A stretch of DNA of 64,000 nucleotides from Dehalococcoidia bacterium (GCA_020853755.1 JADYYG010000004.1:23463-87462), one strand, 5' to 3'. Positions 43,784 to 54,188 are shown, numbered from the stretch's first letter. Made by a program: numbers and translations. The notes: generated by a model not told the origin, from the letters alone.

Positions 43784-44489
43784 AGCGAAGCACCTGGCCG
43801 CCATCGACGATTGCGACGGTGCCAGTGGTGTACGTCCCGCGCATGAAGTACAGGTAGGCCTGCGCGATTTCGCCGGGTTCGCCCATCCGGGCGACCGGTT
43901 GGCGGGCGGTCATCGGGCGAATCGCGTCCTCCAGGCCTTCGAGCGCCTCGGTGAGGATGTAGCCGGGACTCACGCAGTTCACGCGGATCGGCGCGAGGTC
44001 GACGGCGAGGCCACGGGCCAGGTTTTCGATGGCGGCAGCGCCCGCGGAAGTCACGGTGTTGCCGGGGCGCGGCTTGTGCGCTGCCACCCCGCTGGTCAGT
44101 GTGATCGACCCTGACGATGAGATGCTCTGGCGGGCGTGCTTGATGGCACGCAGCGCTCCCCAGAAGCGGATGCGAAAGATCCACTGCCCGGCTTCGAGGT
44201 CCCACATGTCCGTTGGGCGGCCGTCCCAGTTTCCGGCCGTGTAGACCAGGTGGTCGAACGCCCCGAGTTCAGCGAAAGCGCTCGCCACATCGTCTTCCGA
44301 GCCGGTGTCGATCACGGCCCCCTGTGCGCCCGGTCCGAGCCGTGCGACCGCAGCCTCAACCTTCTCCTTGCGGCTCGAGGCCACAACGACAGACGCGCCT
44401 GCCTCCTTCGCAGCCGAGGCCACGCCGAAGCCGATGCCCGAGGTTCCGCCGATAACGACGACGCGTTGACCCTGGAGTGAGTCGCCCAT
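43782..44489 (-). CDS. Atypical short-chain dehydrogenase/reductase
   Basis: A 235-residue Rossmann-fold protein with the nucleotide motif GGTSGIG (14-20), NAG-like YTAGNW and a Ser133 in LTSGVA. The family YxxxK pair is not seen: the aligned positions are Thr147 and Ala151 (TVTSAGAAAI), although the next helix (ENLARGLAVDLAPIRVN) is normal. It belongs to the SDR group with a missing Tyr/Lys, so classic proton-relay chemistry is unlikely and binding or altered chemistry is possible. Upstream of it on the strand is the membrane dipeptidase. Confidence 0.85.
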   Translation of the reverse strand: MGDSLQGQRVVVIGGTSGIGFGVASAAKEAGASVVVASSRKEKVEAAVARLGPGAQGAVIDTGSEDDVASAFAELGAFDHLVYTAGNWDGRPTDMWDLEAGQWIFRIRFWGALRAIKHARQSISSSGSITLTSGVAAHKPRPGNTVTSAGAAAIENLARGLAVDLAPIRVNCVSPGYILTEALEGLEDAIRPMTARQPVARMGEPGEIAQAYLYFMRGTYTTGTVAIVDGGQVLR

Positions 44490-44534
44490 TCCCTGCCCTG
44501 CTTTCTTCTGTTCCCTGAGTGCTGAACGGATTGC

Positions 44535-45569
44535 CTACCAGACCGCAGCGGCCACGCGGAGGAAGTTCCCGTTGCACGCTTTCTCGATAGCCGTGTCGCT
44601 CCAGCCGCGGCGCTTCAGTTCGCGGAGGATGACCGCGAGACCTTCGGCGTCGCCGATGCACTCGGGGATGTCGGTCCCGTCGAAGTCGCTGCCGAAAGAG
44701 ATGTGGTCCTCGCCGACGAGGTTCTTCACGTAGTCGAAGTGGCTGACGACCACGTCGAGCGAGGTGTCCCGGTTCGCCTGCATATCCGGGCGAAGGAAGA
44801 TGTTGGCGAAGTTGATGCCCATCGTGCCGCCCTTTTCGGCCAGCGCCTTCATCTGGGCGTCGTCGAGGTTGCGGACGTGCGGTGAGATGGCTTTCACGCT
44901 CGAATGGGTCGCGATGATCGGCGCCGACGACTCCCGGATCATGTCCCAGAACCCGGCCGGGTTGATGTGCGACACATCGAGGATGATCCCCATGCGGTTG
45001 CACTCGTGGACGAGTTCGCGGCCGAGATCAGTGAGGCCGGTCTCGGGAAGGTGGCCGCCGAAGGCCACGCCGTGGGCGAAGATGGTCGACCGGCTCCACG
45101 TCGGCGCGAGGCAGCGGAGGCCCGCCTCGTAGAAGACGCGCAACTCCTTGAGACTCCACGAAATCGGGTCGGCGCCTTCGAACATGAAGACCGATGCGAA
45201 GGCGTTGTTGTCCCAGGCTGCACGCACGTCTGCGACTGTCCGGCAGATGCGGAAGTGCCCCTCGCTGCGGTCGGCGATGCGGAAGACGTCGTTCATCTCG
45301 TCGATTGCGTAGGCGAGCGGGTTGTACTCGGCGCGCTCGTTCGTGAGGTAGATGGAAGTGAAACAGCCGCCGAGGCCGCCGCGCATGGCTCGCGGGAGGT
45401 CGACGTGCCCCTTTGCATCGGCCTTCTTCGAGTCATCGGCCGCGGCGTCGGAGAGGAAGTCGCGGCCGCCGCGCGGGCCGAAGGCGCCGCCTCGCGGCTT
45501 GATCGCCGTGATGAAGTCTTCGTGGCCGTCAAGAACGGGGGGGAACTCACGGTTGAGCGGTGGGTACAT
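44535..45569 (-). CDS. Membrane dipeptidase (peptidase M19)
   Basis: A 344-residue zinc dipeptidase/amidohydrolase. The HxD pair is His16 and Asp18 (DGHEDF), the bridging Glu occurs in MFEGADPISW, the later His in ATHSSVKAI and the Asp in FGSDFDG. No signal peptide is present, so it is probably cytoplasmic, unlike the eukaryotic GPI form. Substrates of bacterial members include dipeptides with D-residues and acyl-amides. Confidence 0.92.
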   Translation of the reverse strand: MYPPLNREFPPVLDGHEDFITAIKPRGGAFGPRGGRDFLSDAAADDSKKADAKGHVDLPRAMRGGLGGCFTSIYLTNERAEYNPLAYAIDEMNDVFRIADRSEGHFRICRTVADVRAAWDNNAFASVFMFEGADPISWSLKELRVFYEAGLRCLAPTWSRSTIFAHGVAFGGHLPETGLTDLGRELVHECNRMGIILDVSHINPAGFWDMIRESSAPIIATHSSVKAISPHVRNLDDAQMKALAEKGGTMGINFANIFLRPDMQANRDTSLDVVVSHFDYVKNLVGEDHISFGSDFDGTDIPECIGDAEGLAVILRELKRRGWSDTAIEKACNGNFLRVAAAVW

Positions 45570-45660
45570 GGGCGCATCCTTCGATGGGGTGAAGCCGTAG
45601 CTTAGCGGGCGAAGGACGGGGGTGCCTGCGAGGCCGTTCCTCGTCTACGATGCACGCCGT

Positions 45661-46368
45661 ATGACCGATGCTGCGCTCCCCCGGCCTTCGCGTTTCCCCG
45701 GGTGGGTGATGCCTGCCGGGCTGGCCGTGCTCCTGCTGGCCATGCTGCTCGGCATCGTGCTGCTTGCGCGCGAGGCCGGGAAGCCGGATGTGCCGCCAGC
45801 GGCCGGGGCGTTCCAGCAACCGCCGCCGCTGAACTACGTCGCGTTCGATGTGCAGCAGGCGGCGAACGGCGTCCTCACGCTCGCTTCGGGGTCCGACGGC
45901 GCGACCACGACGGTCACCATCAGTCCGAGCGACCGCGTGTGGCTGCTCCGCCCGGCGACCGTCGCCGAGGTGAAGCCGCCGATGGTGGTCAACGTCGTTG
46001 CCATCCCGAATGAGGTGCGGAACTACACCATCCACATGCTGGCGTTCGCGCCAGTTCCGGCGGCCGTGGACTTCGACGGGCCGTTTATCCCGCTGGCCGA
46101 CGGGTTTGCTGGCTACGAAACCTCGCGCGATGCCGCCGAGCGGGTTGTGGTCTCGGCCGTCCTCGAGACGTTCGATGGCCGTAACGGCAAAACGAAGACC
46201 TCGACCGGCGATGGCACGCTGTACATCGATCCGGGGGCGCCGATCCGGGTCATCGCCAAAGGCGTCGCGACGGACATCTCGCCGGGCGACCGCGTCGCGT
46301 TCCACCGCGGCGCAGACGGCCAGCCGGACGTTTCGAAGGGCGTGCTGGTGCTTCCAGCGGCGAAGTAG
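45661..46368 (+). CDS. Membrane-anchored beta-rich protein, DUF5666-like
   Basis: A 235-residue protein with one N-terminal hydrophobic helix (MPAGLAVLLLAMLLGIVLLA). Outside it lie two OB-like strands sets with TTTVTISPSDRVWLLRPATV and GDGTLYIDPGAPIRVIAKG, recalling DUF5666 modules. The frame continues upstream but ATG 45661 gives a clear membrane start. It ends five bases from the convergent permease gene. Function unknown. Confidence 0.7.
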   Translation: MTDAALPRPSRFPGWVMPAGLAVLLLAMLLGIVLLAREAGKPDVPPAAGAFQQPPPLNYVAFDVQQAANGVLTLASGSDGATTTVTISPSDRVWLLRPATVAEVKPPMVVNVVAIPNEVRNYTIHMLAFAPVPAAVDFDGPFIPLADGFAGYETSRDAAERVVVSAVLETFDGRNGKTKTSTGDGTLYIDPGAPIRVIAKGVATDISPGDRVAFHRGADGQPDVSKGVLVLPAAK

Positions 46369-46373
46369 CCGGT

Positions 46374-49300
46374 CTATTCGGTGCGAAGCGCGGCCGCATC
46401 AGTGGTTCGCGTGATGAGGCGCGAGGCGAAGACCAGCGCGGCGACAAAGACCCCGATGACGATGAGCCCGCCGCCCGCGACGAGGAGCCACTCGGTGTGG
46501 AGCAGGAACGCCGGTTCGGCGCGTTCCCCGTTCTCATCGACGTTGAGGAACGAGAGCATGCGTTCGCCGACGAGCCGCCCGAGGTAGCAGCCAGCAGCCA
46601 GGCCGAGCACCGCAACGACTGCGTATTCGAAGGCGAGGAGCTGGACGACCTGGCCGCGGGAGAGGCCCATGGCGCGGAGGACCGCGAACTCGCTGCGCCG
46701 CCGCTGCACCGAGACCCAGAGAGAAACAATGAGCGCCACGGCGACCAGCAGCAGCACTGCGCCAAACGCCAGGTAGAGGATGCCTGCGCCGCCGGCGGCG
46801 ATGAGCGGGTTCCGTTCGAGTGAGGCGAGCACCGTCTTGCTGTCGTGGACCGTGTCGAGGAGGTACGGCTGGTCGCGTAGCGCGTCCTCGAGCGCTTCGG
46901 TGTCCGCGCCGGGTTTGAGCGAGAACCACGCTTCGTTCATCCCGGCCGTAGTGCTGAGGTCGGCGAGCCCGAACCACGAAAGCAACTGGTCGCGGTTGAA
47001 GACGACCGCCGGCCCGCGTGAGGTGTCGAGGGTGGCCATCAGCTTGAACGTGCCGACGAGCTTGATTGGCACAAGCACATCGCCGGCAACGACGACCACG
47101 CCCGTGCCGCCCTCCGGGATGCCGGTCGCGGCGGAGAAGGCTTCGCTCGCGACCACCGGCAGGGGCACGTTCTCCTGGGCGAGCGAGATGCCCCAGGTGT
47201 CGGTGCTCTGCCCGGCCGTCCGGAAGAGCTTCCCGGCGCCCTTGCCGGTCAGCACGCCGTCACGCGTGACATCGAAGGTGTCTTTGTTCACAAGCTTCGA
47301 TGGGAGCGGTTGCCAGTTGTTGCCGCCTTCGAAGCCTTCGATCAGCTGTTTCCCGGCGGGCGTGATCGCGGAGACGTCATCGAAGAGGAAGGTCAGGTCC
47401 TGGGCGTTGAAGCGGCTCGAAGGTTCGGTGATGACGATCGACATAAGCGTCAGCGGCTCGGGGAGTTCGCCTTCGAAGTTGCGGCGGATCTGCCCGGTGA
47501 GTTCGTGCCAGCCCGAACCCTCGAGCTTTCCGAGTTCGACCATCTGGTAGTTCTGGTCGCGGTCGGCGATGCGGGCCCAGAGCGTCTGGACGGCGCGCTG
47601 GTCGGAGGAGTTGACCTGGATCGAGATGCCTGTGGTCCCGGCCGGGAGGCTCTTGCCTCGCAGGGGCGCCGGCGCGCCGAGGCGGCCGAGGAGTTGGTGC
47701 AGGCTCACGCTGGAGAAATCGCTGCGGGACCAGAGCAGTGAGGGCGCGACGTCGGGGTCGACACCGAGCACCTGGAACGTCCGGCCGGTGGTGCCAGCGA
47801 TGGCCGGGCTGCCGTTCTGGCGAACGACGCCGGTCGCCTGGGATACCCCGGGCAGTTGGCGCAGGGCGGCATCGGATCCTTTCCCGTTGAGCCCGAAGTC
47901 GCCCGTGCTGGCCCCGGTCATGCGCCAGGGGACGCCCGCTTCGTAGAGCGCGCGCTGGTCGAAGGTGTCCTTCGCGGTGACGGAGTAGCTCGCAGCGAAG
48001 GTGCCGACGGCCACCGCCATCATCAGGAGGAGCGCGAGGCGGGCCGAGTTGCCGGGGCTGCGCGCCACCTGCCAGAGCCCAACCGACACTGCCGGGCTCG
48101 CGCGGTGGGCGATGAGCTTTGCGGCCGCACGCAGAACCATCGGGTAGAAGCGGAGGATGAGCGCGGCAGCGGCCAGCATCAGGATGGCCGGCGAGGCGAG
48201 CAGGAGCGGGTCGGACGAGAGGCCGCCCGTCGCGGATGGTTCGAAGACGGTGCCGCGTTCCTTGAGTTCGAAGAGGAGCAGCCCGGCGAGGCCCGCGAGG
48301 GCGATATCGAGGTAGTACCGCTGGAGGAACGAAACGCCGGGGCGGGCCTGTTCGCGGCGGCGGACGACCGCGCTTCGGCGGGCGACAAGGAGGGCAGGCA
48401 GGAGGAGGACAGCGATCGAAAGGACAACGCCCACCGCGGCGAACCCGAACGCCGAGAGCGGGATGGTCGCGGGCAGGAGGTTGCCGTCGTTCACCTTCTG
48501 GAACGTGGGCGTAAGGCCGAGCCCGGCGGTGGCGGCCGCGGCCAGCGCCGGGGCGATGAGCATGCAAGGGATACCGAGGACAACGCCTTCGAGCAGGTAG
48601 ACGGCCCCGACCTGCACCGTTGTGGCGCCGCGGCTGCGAAGGAGCGCGATTTCGTCTGCCTGGCGCTCGACGATGACCATGGCGATGAGGATCACGTAGA
48701 AGAGCGCCACCGCCGAGACTTCGAGGAGGAGGATGGTGAGCGGCGCCTGCTGGTAATTCGCGCTCGTGCGGTAGTTATCGAGGACGTTCGTGAGCGGGCT
48801 GTAGGATGCGCCGCCGAGGGGCTGGAATTCGAGGTAGAGCGCCTTCAGGTCATCGCGCGCCCGCTCGAAGTTCGAACGGGAGAGGCGCTTCGGGTCGGCG
48901 TAGGTGTGCCAGGCGGTCTCGGCGACGTAACCGGGGTGGTCAACGGCGAAGCTGCCGAGCAGCGTCTCCTCGGTCGTGAACATCGGCATCACCGGGCCCA
49001 TATCCGGGAGCATGCGGAAGGGCGCGAAGTACTTGTCGGTGATGGTTACCCAGAAGGCGTCGGCATCGGAACGCGGTTCGACGAGTGCCGTGATCCTGGC
49101 GGTGAAGCTGTAGGTGATTCCGGCGACCGGGGTGCATGGCGGCGGCGGGGGCTTGTCCTCCGAGGGGATCTCGCGGAAGCAGGTGTCGAAGTCTTCCACG
49201 AGCTTGAGCGTCTGGCCGACCTTCAGTCCGGAGGCTTTCGCGGAACGTTCGCTGATGGCCACTTCCATCGGCTCGCCGTGGGCCGCGGTCCTCGGGAACG

Positions 49301-49733
49301 TGCCGTCGACAAGGCGGACGTGCTCTTCGTAGCCGGTGAGCGATTGCAACTGGCCCAGCGGGGCGCCCGTTGGCGCAGGATCGGCGCCGTCCGGGCCGAT
49401 GAAGAACCGCCCGACCCGCAGGTAGCGTGATTCGGAAGCCTTGAACCAGCCGATGCGCTCATCGATGCGCCGGGAGACGGACTCCTTGAGGTTGCGGCCT
49501 TCCTCGGTGTTCAGCGGGATTGCCGGGAAGGTCACCTGGTTGCCGGGGTTGTCGTTCAACTGGTCGCGGACGGTGAAGGTGAGGCCGAGGTCGGCCATGG
49601 TGCGGGCGTAGACCGGCGCTGCTGCCAGGAGTGACGCGGCCATGAGCATGCCGAGGCCAAGGACGGCGAGCAGCCGCCAGTTGCGCCCGCTTCGGCGCGA
49701 GAAGAGACGCCAGACCTGGAGCGTGCTTCGCAT
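46374..49733 (-). CDS. Large FtsX-like ABC transporter permease 1
   Basis: A 1119-residue MacB/LolC-type permease with two FtsX-like regions. The N-terminal half has helix, large extracytoplasmic domain and three to four helices (FYVILIAMVIVERQADEIALLRSRGA is the conserved helix-loop); the second half repeats this with LRAMGLSRGQVVQLLAFEYAVV. A beta-rich region with FDDVSAITPAG (about 700-870) sits outside in the second half, with a galactose-binding-like or carbohydrate-module look. It is divergent from permease 2. ATG 49733 is preferred; GTG 49739 is possible. Confidence 0.88.
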   Translation of the reverse strand: MRSTLQVWRLFSRRSGRNWRLLAVLGLGMLMAASLLAAAPVYARTMADLGLTFTVRDQLNDNPGNQVTFPAIPLNTEEGRNLKESVSRRIDERIGWFKASESRYLRVGRFFIGPDGADPAPTGAPLGQLQSLTGYEEHVRLVDGTFPRTAAHGEPMEVAISERSAKASGLKVGQTLKLVEDFDTCFREIPSEDKPPPPPCTPVAGITYSFTARITALVEPRSDADAFWVTITDKYFAPFRMLPDMGPVMPMFTTEETLLGSFAVDHPGYVAETAWHTYADPKRLSRSNFERARDDLKALYLEFQPLGGASYSPLTNVLDNYRTSANYQQAPLTILLLEVSAVALFYVILIAMVIVERQADEIALLRSRGATTVQVGAVYLLEGVVLGIPCMLIAPALAAAATAGLGLTPTFQKVNDGNLLPATIPLSAFGFAAVGVVLSIAVLLLPALLVARRSAVVRRREQARPGVSFLQRYYLDIALAGLAGLLLFELKERGTVFEPSATGGLSSDPLLLASPAILMLAAAALILRFYPMVLRAAAKLIAHRASPAVSVGLWQVARSPGNSARLALLLMMAVAVGTFAASYSVTAKDTFDQRALYEAGVPWRMTGASTGDFGLNGKGSDAALRQLPGVSQATGVVRQNGSPAIAGTTGRTFQVLGVDPDVAPSLLWSRSDFSSVSLHQLLGRLGAPAPLRGKSLPAGTTGISIQVNSSDQRAVQTLWARIADRDQNYQMVELGKLEGSGWHELTGQIRRNFEGELPEPLTLMSIVITEPSSRFNAQDLTFLFDDVSAITPAGKQLIEGFEGGNNWQPLPSKLVNKDTFDVTRDGVLTGKGAGKLFRTAGQSTDTWGISLAQENVPLPVVASEAFSAATGIPEGGTGVVVVAGDVLVPIKLVGTFKLMATLDTSRGPAVVFNRDQLLSWFGLADLSTTAGMNEAWFSLKPGADTEALEDALRDQPYLLDTVHDSKTVLASLERNPLIAAGGAGILYLAFGAVLLLVAVALIVSLWVSVQRRRSEFAVLRAMGLSRGQVVQLLAFEYAVVAVLGLAAGCYLGRLVGERMLSFLNVDENGERAEPAFLLHTEWLLVAGGGLIVIGVFVAALVFASRLITRTTDAAALRTE

Positions 49734-49840
49734 GGCCACGAACTGTACACAAGGTTCCGAACTCAGGCGCTGCGTGTTTACCTGCGGGCCCGGCTTTTGG
49801 CGCAGGTGTCCCGCTCCTGCTAGTCTCCCGCAGAATCCGC

Positions 49841-52800
49841 ATGCACACCGTTGGAACCATCCTGCGGATGGTTGTTCGCCGCAGTCTTGCCAACCGCAGG
49901 CTCCTGGCCACCGTCATCGTCGGGGTGGTCATGTCGGCCGCGCTGATGTCGAGCGTCGTCCTGTATTCCGATTCGATCCGGGATCTTGGCCTGCGCTATG
50001 CCCTGCGCACGGCCAATCCCCTCGACCGCAACGTCCGCATCATCATCTCCGGGCGGCCCGGCGGCAGTGACTACGCCCCGAAGCGGGCGACCGTCGACAG
50101 CACGTTGCGTTCCCACCTTGGGCCGGCACTCGGCGAAACCGTGCACTACGGCCGGTCGGCCACGTTCTACCTGGCAGCGCCGGGGCAGCCGTTCCCGGTG
50201 GAGGAGAGCCGTCCGCGGGCGCACTTCCAGTTCGCCGACCGCCTGGATAGCGAGGTCCGCCTCGTAGATGGCCGCAAGCCTTCACCGCCGGGCGCCGAAA
50301 GCCCGCCGCAGGTGGAGGTCATGCTGGGCAAGGAAGCGGCCGACAAGCTGGGCGTGAGCCCTGGCCAGTCCTTCGACCTCTTCCCGTTCTGGCGGACGGA
50401 CAAGGCGCCGGTACGCGTGACGCTGGTCGGCCTCATCGAACCGCGCGACCTTTCGGACCCGTACTGGTTCGGCAAGACGGACCGCTTCGTTTCGGACACT
50501 CAGAACTGGGACACGTATCCCTTCTGGGTGGATGAAGCGACCGTGAACCAGGTGCTGGCGAAGTACCTGCCGGACATGGACAGCAGCGTCGAAACGTACG
50601 GCCTCGTGGCTATTAGCCACATCAACGCGCGGAACGCGAAGAGCATCGAAGACGGCGTGCGGTCACTCGACCCGGCGATGCGCGAGCAGGTGAGTGGCGC
50701 GACCTCAGAGTCCAAGCTAGCCGACATCGTTTCGAGCTATCGCACGAAGCTGTTCTTCACCCGGCTCCCGCTGTTCGCGCTGATGCTCCAGGTGGTCGGG
50801 ATCGCGCTGTACTACCTGGTAATGGTGTCAACGATGCTGGTGGAGCGGCAGGCGGGGGAGATCGCGCTGTTACGTTCGCGGGGTGCGAGCAGCCGCCAGG
50901 TCGTGATGATCTACGTGATCGAAGGGCTGGTGGTCTGCGGGGTTGCCGCGCTGGCGGGCCCGTACCTCGCGGCGGCAGGTATCTCGGTGCTGGGCTACAC
51001 GCCTCCGTTCGAGAACCTGAGCGGGAACGCTGCCCTTTCGGTGCCCATCTCCCGGCTGGCATTCGCGGCGGCAGCCGGGGGCACGGTGCTCGCGTTCGCG
51101 GCGCTGCTCTTCCCCGCGTGGCGGGCCGCCCGCCAGAGCACGATCGACTACAAGCATGCCCTCGCGCGACCGCAGACGCAGCCCCTCTTCCTGCGGTACT
51201 ACATGGACCTCGTGCTGGTCGGTGTGGGGGCGTTCCTCTTCTACCAGTTGCGCGAGAAGGGCTCGCTGGTGACCGAGAAGCTGTTCGGCGGCCTCTCCGC
51301 CGACCCGCTTCTGCTGGCCTCGCCGACGCTGTTCATGCTGATGGTGGCGCTCGTGTTCCTGCGCCTGTTCCCGCTTGCGTTGAGGCTGGCGGCGTGGGCC
51401 ACACACCGGCTCGAAAGCCCGACGGTGGCGCTCGGCCTTTCGCGCATGACGCGGGCGCCGATGCAGTACAGCCGGCTCATCCTGCTGCTTCTGCTGGCGA
51501 CGGCTGTTGGCATGTTCGCCGCGGGCTACCGGGCCACCCTCGAACGCGGGTACGACGACCGTGCGGCCTACACCGCCGGGGCCGAATCCCGGCTCGAAAA
51601 CATCCGCCAGCCGGTGAACGTCTCCGACGAGACGCTGCAGACGACCGTGCTCAACGCGACGGGCGCCAGCGCGGCCTCGCTGGGGGCGCGCGGTATCGGG
51701 TCCTACAACCTGTCGCAGTACAGTTCGGTCGGCCTCGTGGTGGACGCCATCGACACGGCGACCTTCGCGAACGTCGCCTACTGGCGCGATGACTTTGCGG
51801 GAGCGTCGCTCCATTCGCTGTTGGACCGGCTCAAGATCACGCCGGGGAGCAACCCGGGCGCGAAGATGGTTCCAGCAGGCGCGCGAACCATCGGGCTCTG
51901 GGCACAGTTCCCCTACAACCCGAACGTGGCGACCATCGGTATCCGCACCCAGGACCCAAACGGGCTCTACTGGGAGTACACGCTGACGACCAGCACGGCG
52001 GCCCGCCCCGGTGAGTGGCGCTTCTTCGCTGCCGACCTCACACGCCCGGCACAACTTCGCTTCAACCCGCAACTGGCCTATTCGATGGACACCGAGAAGC
52101 GGCTCGACGCGGTCTACATCCGGATCACCGGCGCGCCGCCGCAAGTCCCGGAGCGGGTCACCATCCTCATCGATGACATCCAGGTCTCACCGGCCGCACT
52201 GGGGACGGTCCCGGGCATCGGCGCAACGCTCGCCGTACCCGCGACGGGCTTCGCCGATGGCACGGTCATCGAGGGTTTTGATGACATGAGTCCCTACGCC
52301 CTGATTACCGGGGTCTCTCTCGGCGACCCGGGAGCGATCTCGGCGGCGCCGAAGCAGGGGCACGGAGGGGGTGACGCTGCGCGCGTTTCGTTCACACGCC
52401 AGCGCGGACTCTCGTCCATCGTCGGGCTCCGGGGTGTGCGAACCGATGGCCCACTCCCGGTCATCGCCGAGGAGGAATTCAAAAAGGTCTCCGGGAAGGA
52501 CGTTGGCGACGAGTTCACGGTGTTCATGAACCGCCAGTACGTTACGGTGAAGCTGGTGGGCACCTTCAAGTACTTCCCCGGGTTCGACCCGGCACGCCCG
52601 GAGATGCTGATGGTCGCCGACCTTGCGGCGGCACGGGAACTGGCTGCCACGGTCCCGTCGGCCGCCGATGGCCTGTACGCGAACGAAGCGTGGATGACGG
52701 CGGCGGCCCCCGGCGTGATGACCCGCGAACAGCTTCAGGCGAAGGGCGTCCAGGCAGACAAGATCCTCGACCGGCGGGACGTACGCGCCGCCCAGGACGC

Positions 52801-53245
52801 CGATCCTCTTGTGGCCGCCAGCTGGGAGGGCATCCTTTTCCTGTCGTTCGCTGCGGTGCTGCTGCTAACCGGCCTCGGATTCGCTGTGTACGCCACGCTG
52901 GCCGCTCAATCGCGGTCACTGGAGTTCGCCATCCTCCGGACCATGGGCTACACGAGCCGGCAGGTGCTCTCGCTGGTGAGCTTCGAACAACTCTTCGTGA
53001 TCGTGGCAGGGGTCGTTGCCGGGACCGTGCTCGGATTCCCGCTGGGGCGCCTGATGATCGGCTACCTTGGCGTGACCGAATCGGGCGTCGACCCGGTCCC
53101 GCCGCTGATCTCGCAGGTGAGCTGGAGCGCCGTGCTCACGGTGTACGGCCTCCTCGGGATCGTGTTCGCGGCCACCATCGTTTCGCTGGCCGCGGTGTAC
53201 TCGCGATTGGCCGTCCACCGCGCGCTGAGAATCGGGGAGCTATGA
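49841..53245 (+). CDS. Large FtsX-like ABC transporter permease 2
   Basis: A 1134-residue permease with the same architecture as its divergent neighbour: signal-like first helix, large outer domain, FtsX helices with VERQAGEIALLRSRGASSRQVV, then a second outer domain and final helices with AILRTMGYTSRQVL. A beta-rich segment (about 680-870) includes ILIDDIQVSPAA and IEGFDDMSPY, parallel to that in permease 1. It is followed by two ATPase genes in the same direction, so the four proteins may form a transporter of MacB type. Confidence 0.9.
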   Translation: MHTVGTILRMVVRRSLANRRLLATVIVGVVMSAALMSSVVLYSDSIRDLGLRYALRTANPLDRNVRIIISGRPGGSDYAPKRATVDSTLRSHLGPALGETVHYGRSATFYLAAPGQPFPVEESRPRAHFQFADRLDSEVRLVDGRKPSPPGAESPPQVEVMLGKEAADKLGVSPGQSFDLFPFWRTDKAPVRVTLVGLIEPRDLSDPYWFGKTDRFVSDTQNWDTYPFWVDEATVNQVLAKYLPDMDSSVETYGLVAISHINARNAKSIEDGVRSLDPAMREQVSGATSESKLADIVSSYRTKLFFTRLPLFALMLQVVGIALYYLVMVSTMLVERQAGEIALLRSRGASSRQVVMIYVIEGLVVCGVAALAGPYLAAAGISVLGYTPPFENLSGNAALSVPISRLAFAAAAGGTVLAFAALLFPAWRAARQSTIDYKHALARPQTQPLFLRYYMDLVLVGVGAFLFYQLREKGSLVTEKLFGGLSADPLLLASPTLFMLMVALVFLRLFPLALRLAAWATHRLESPTVALGLSRMTRAPMQYSRLILLLLLATAVGMFAAGYRATLERGYDDRAAYTAGAESRLENIRQPVNVSDETLQTTVLNATGASAASLGARGIGSYNLSQYSSVGLVVDAIDTATFANVAYWRDDFAGASLHSLLDRLKITPGSNPGAKMVPAGARTIGLWAQFPYNPNVATIGIRTQDPNGLYWEYTLTTSTAARPGEWRFFAADLTRPAQLRFNPQLAYSMDTEKRLDAVYIRITGAPPQVPERVTILIDDIQVSPAALGTVPGIGATLAVPATGFADGTVIEGFDDMSPYALITGVSLGDPGAISAAPKQGHGGGDAARVSFTRQRGLSSIVGLRGVRTDGPLPVIAEEEFKKVSGKDVGDEFTVFMNRQYVTVKLVGTFKYFPGFDPARPEMLMVADLAAARELAATVPSAADGLYANEAWMTAAAPGVMTREQLQAKGVQADKILDRRDVRAAQDADPLVAASWEGILFLSFAAVLLLTGLGFAVYATLAAQSRSLEFAILRTMGYTSRQVLSLVSFEQLFVIVAGVVAGTVLGFPLGRLMIGYLGVTESGVDPVPPLISQVSWSAVLTVYGLLGIVFAATIVSLAAVYSRLAVHRALRIGEL

Positions 53246-53294
53246 TCGTGATTGCACCCTCTGTCCCGCCATCCTGTGCGAAGCGACTCCGCCC

Positions 53295-54188
53295 ATGACC
53301 GACGACCTCTACATCCGCTGCGAAGACCTCTTCAAGATCTACAAGACCGCGAACCTCGAGGTGGTGGCCCTCCGCGGCCTCGACCTGAAGGTAGCAAGCG
53401 GGGAGTTCATGGCCATCGTGGGCGCTTCCGGTTCGGGGAAGAGCACGCTGCTGAACATCCTCGCTGGACTCGACACTCCGTCCGCAGGGCGCTGCTTCGT
53501 TGGCGGCGAAGACCTGCTGACGATGTCCTCGGGCGACATGGTGCGGTACCGGCGGAAGAAGGTGGGGTTCGTCTGGCAACAGACCGGGCGAAACCTCGTG
53601 CCCTACCTCGACGCGGTCCAGAACGTAGAAGTGCCGCTCGTGCTCGACGGCGTACCGGCCGGCGAAGCCCGCAAGCGCGCGACCGAACTGCTCGAACTGG
53701 TGCTCATGGGCCACCGGCTCAATCACAGGCCCGAGCAACTCTCTGGCGGCGAACAACAGCGGGTGTCGATTGCCGTGGCCCTCGCCAACCGTCCGCCGCT
53801 GCTCCTCGCCGACGAACCCACCGGTGAACTCGACTCGGTTGGCGCCGATACGGTCTACGAGGTGTTTCGCACGCTCAACCGCGACCTCGGAACGACCATC
53901 GTGATCGTCACCCACGACCCGGACATCGCCGCACGTGTCGACCGGGTGGTGGCGATTCGTGACGGCCGCACCAGCACCGAGGTGTTCCGGCGGGTGCGCT
54001 TCGAAGGCAACAAAACCGAGGTCACCCACGACGAATACGTGCTCGTCGACGGCGCCGGGCGGCTCCAGGTTCCGCGCGAATTCCTCGACCGCCTGAACAT
54101 CCACGAACGTGCGCGGGTGCTGCTCGGCGAAGGGCGCATTGAAGTGCTGCCAGACGGTACGCCGCGTGTTTCGCGGAGGGACGGCTAG
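53295..54188 (+). CDS. ABC transporter ATP-binding protein with AbrB-like tail
   Basis: A 297-residue LolD/MacB-type ATPase. Walker [10 protein letters not shown], signature LSGGEQQR and Walker [14 protein letters not shown] are all normal up to about residue 235. An extra C-terminal domain (about 247-290) reads [18 protein letters not shown], like a swapped-hairpin AbrB/MazE DNA-binding or dimer domain. Its stop shares one base with the next ATPase start. It likely energises the permeases upstream; the tail could control dimerisation or expression. Confidence 0.9.
   Translation: MTDDLYIRCEDLFKIYKTANLEVVALRGLDLKVASGEFMAIVGASGSGKSTLLNILAGLDTPSAGRCFVGGEDLLTMSSGDMVRYRRKKVGFVWQQTGRNLVPYLDAVQNVEVPLVLDGVPAGEARKRATELLELVLMGHRLNHRPEQLSGGEQQRVSIAVALANRPPLLLADEPTGELDSVGADTVYEVFRTLNRDLGTTIVIVTHDPDIAARVDRVVAIRDGRTSTEVFRRVRFEGNKTEVTHDEYVLVDGAGRLQVPREFLDRLNIHERARVLLGEGRIEVLPDGTPRVSRRDG

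Noticed and set aside
47856..49430. 524-codon open frame on the plus strand inside permease 1
   Set aside because: Antisense shadow with Arg/Glu/Gly-rich low-complexity translation; the permease frame has clear FtsX features.
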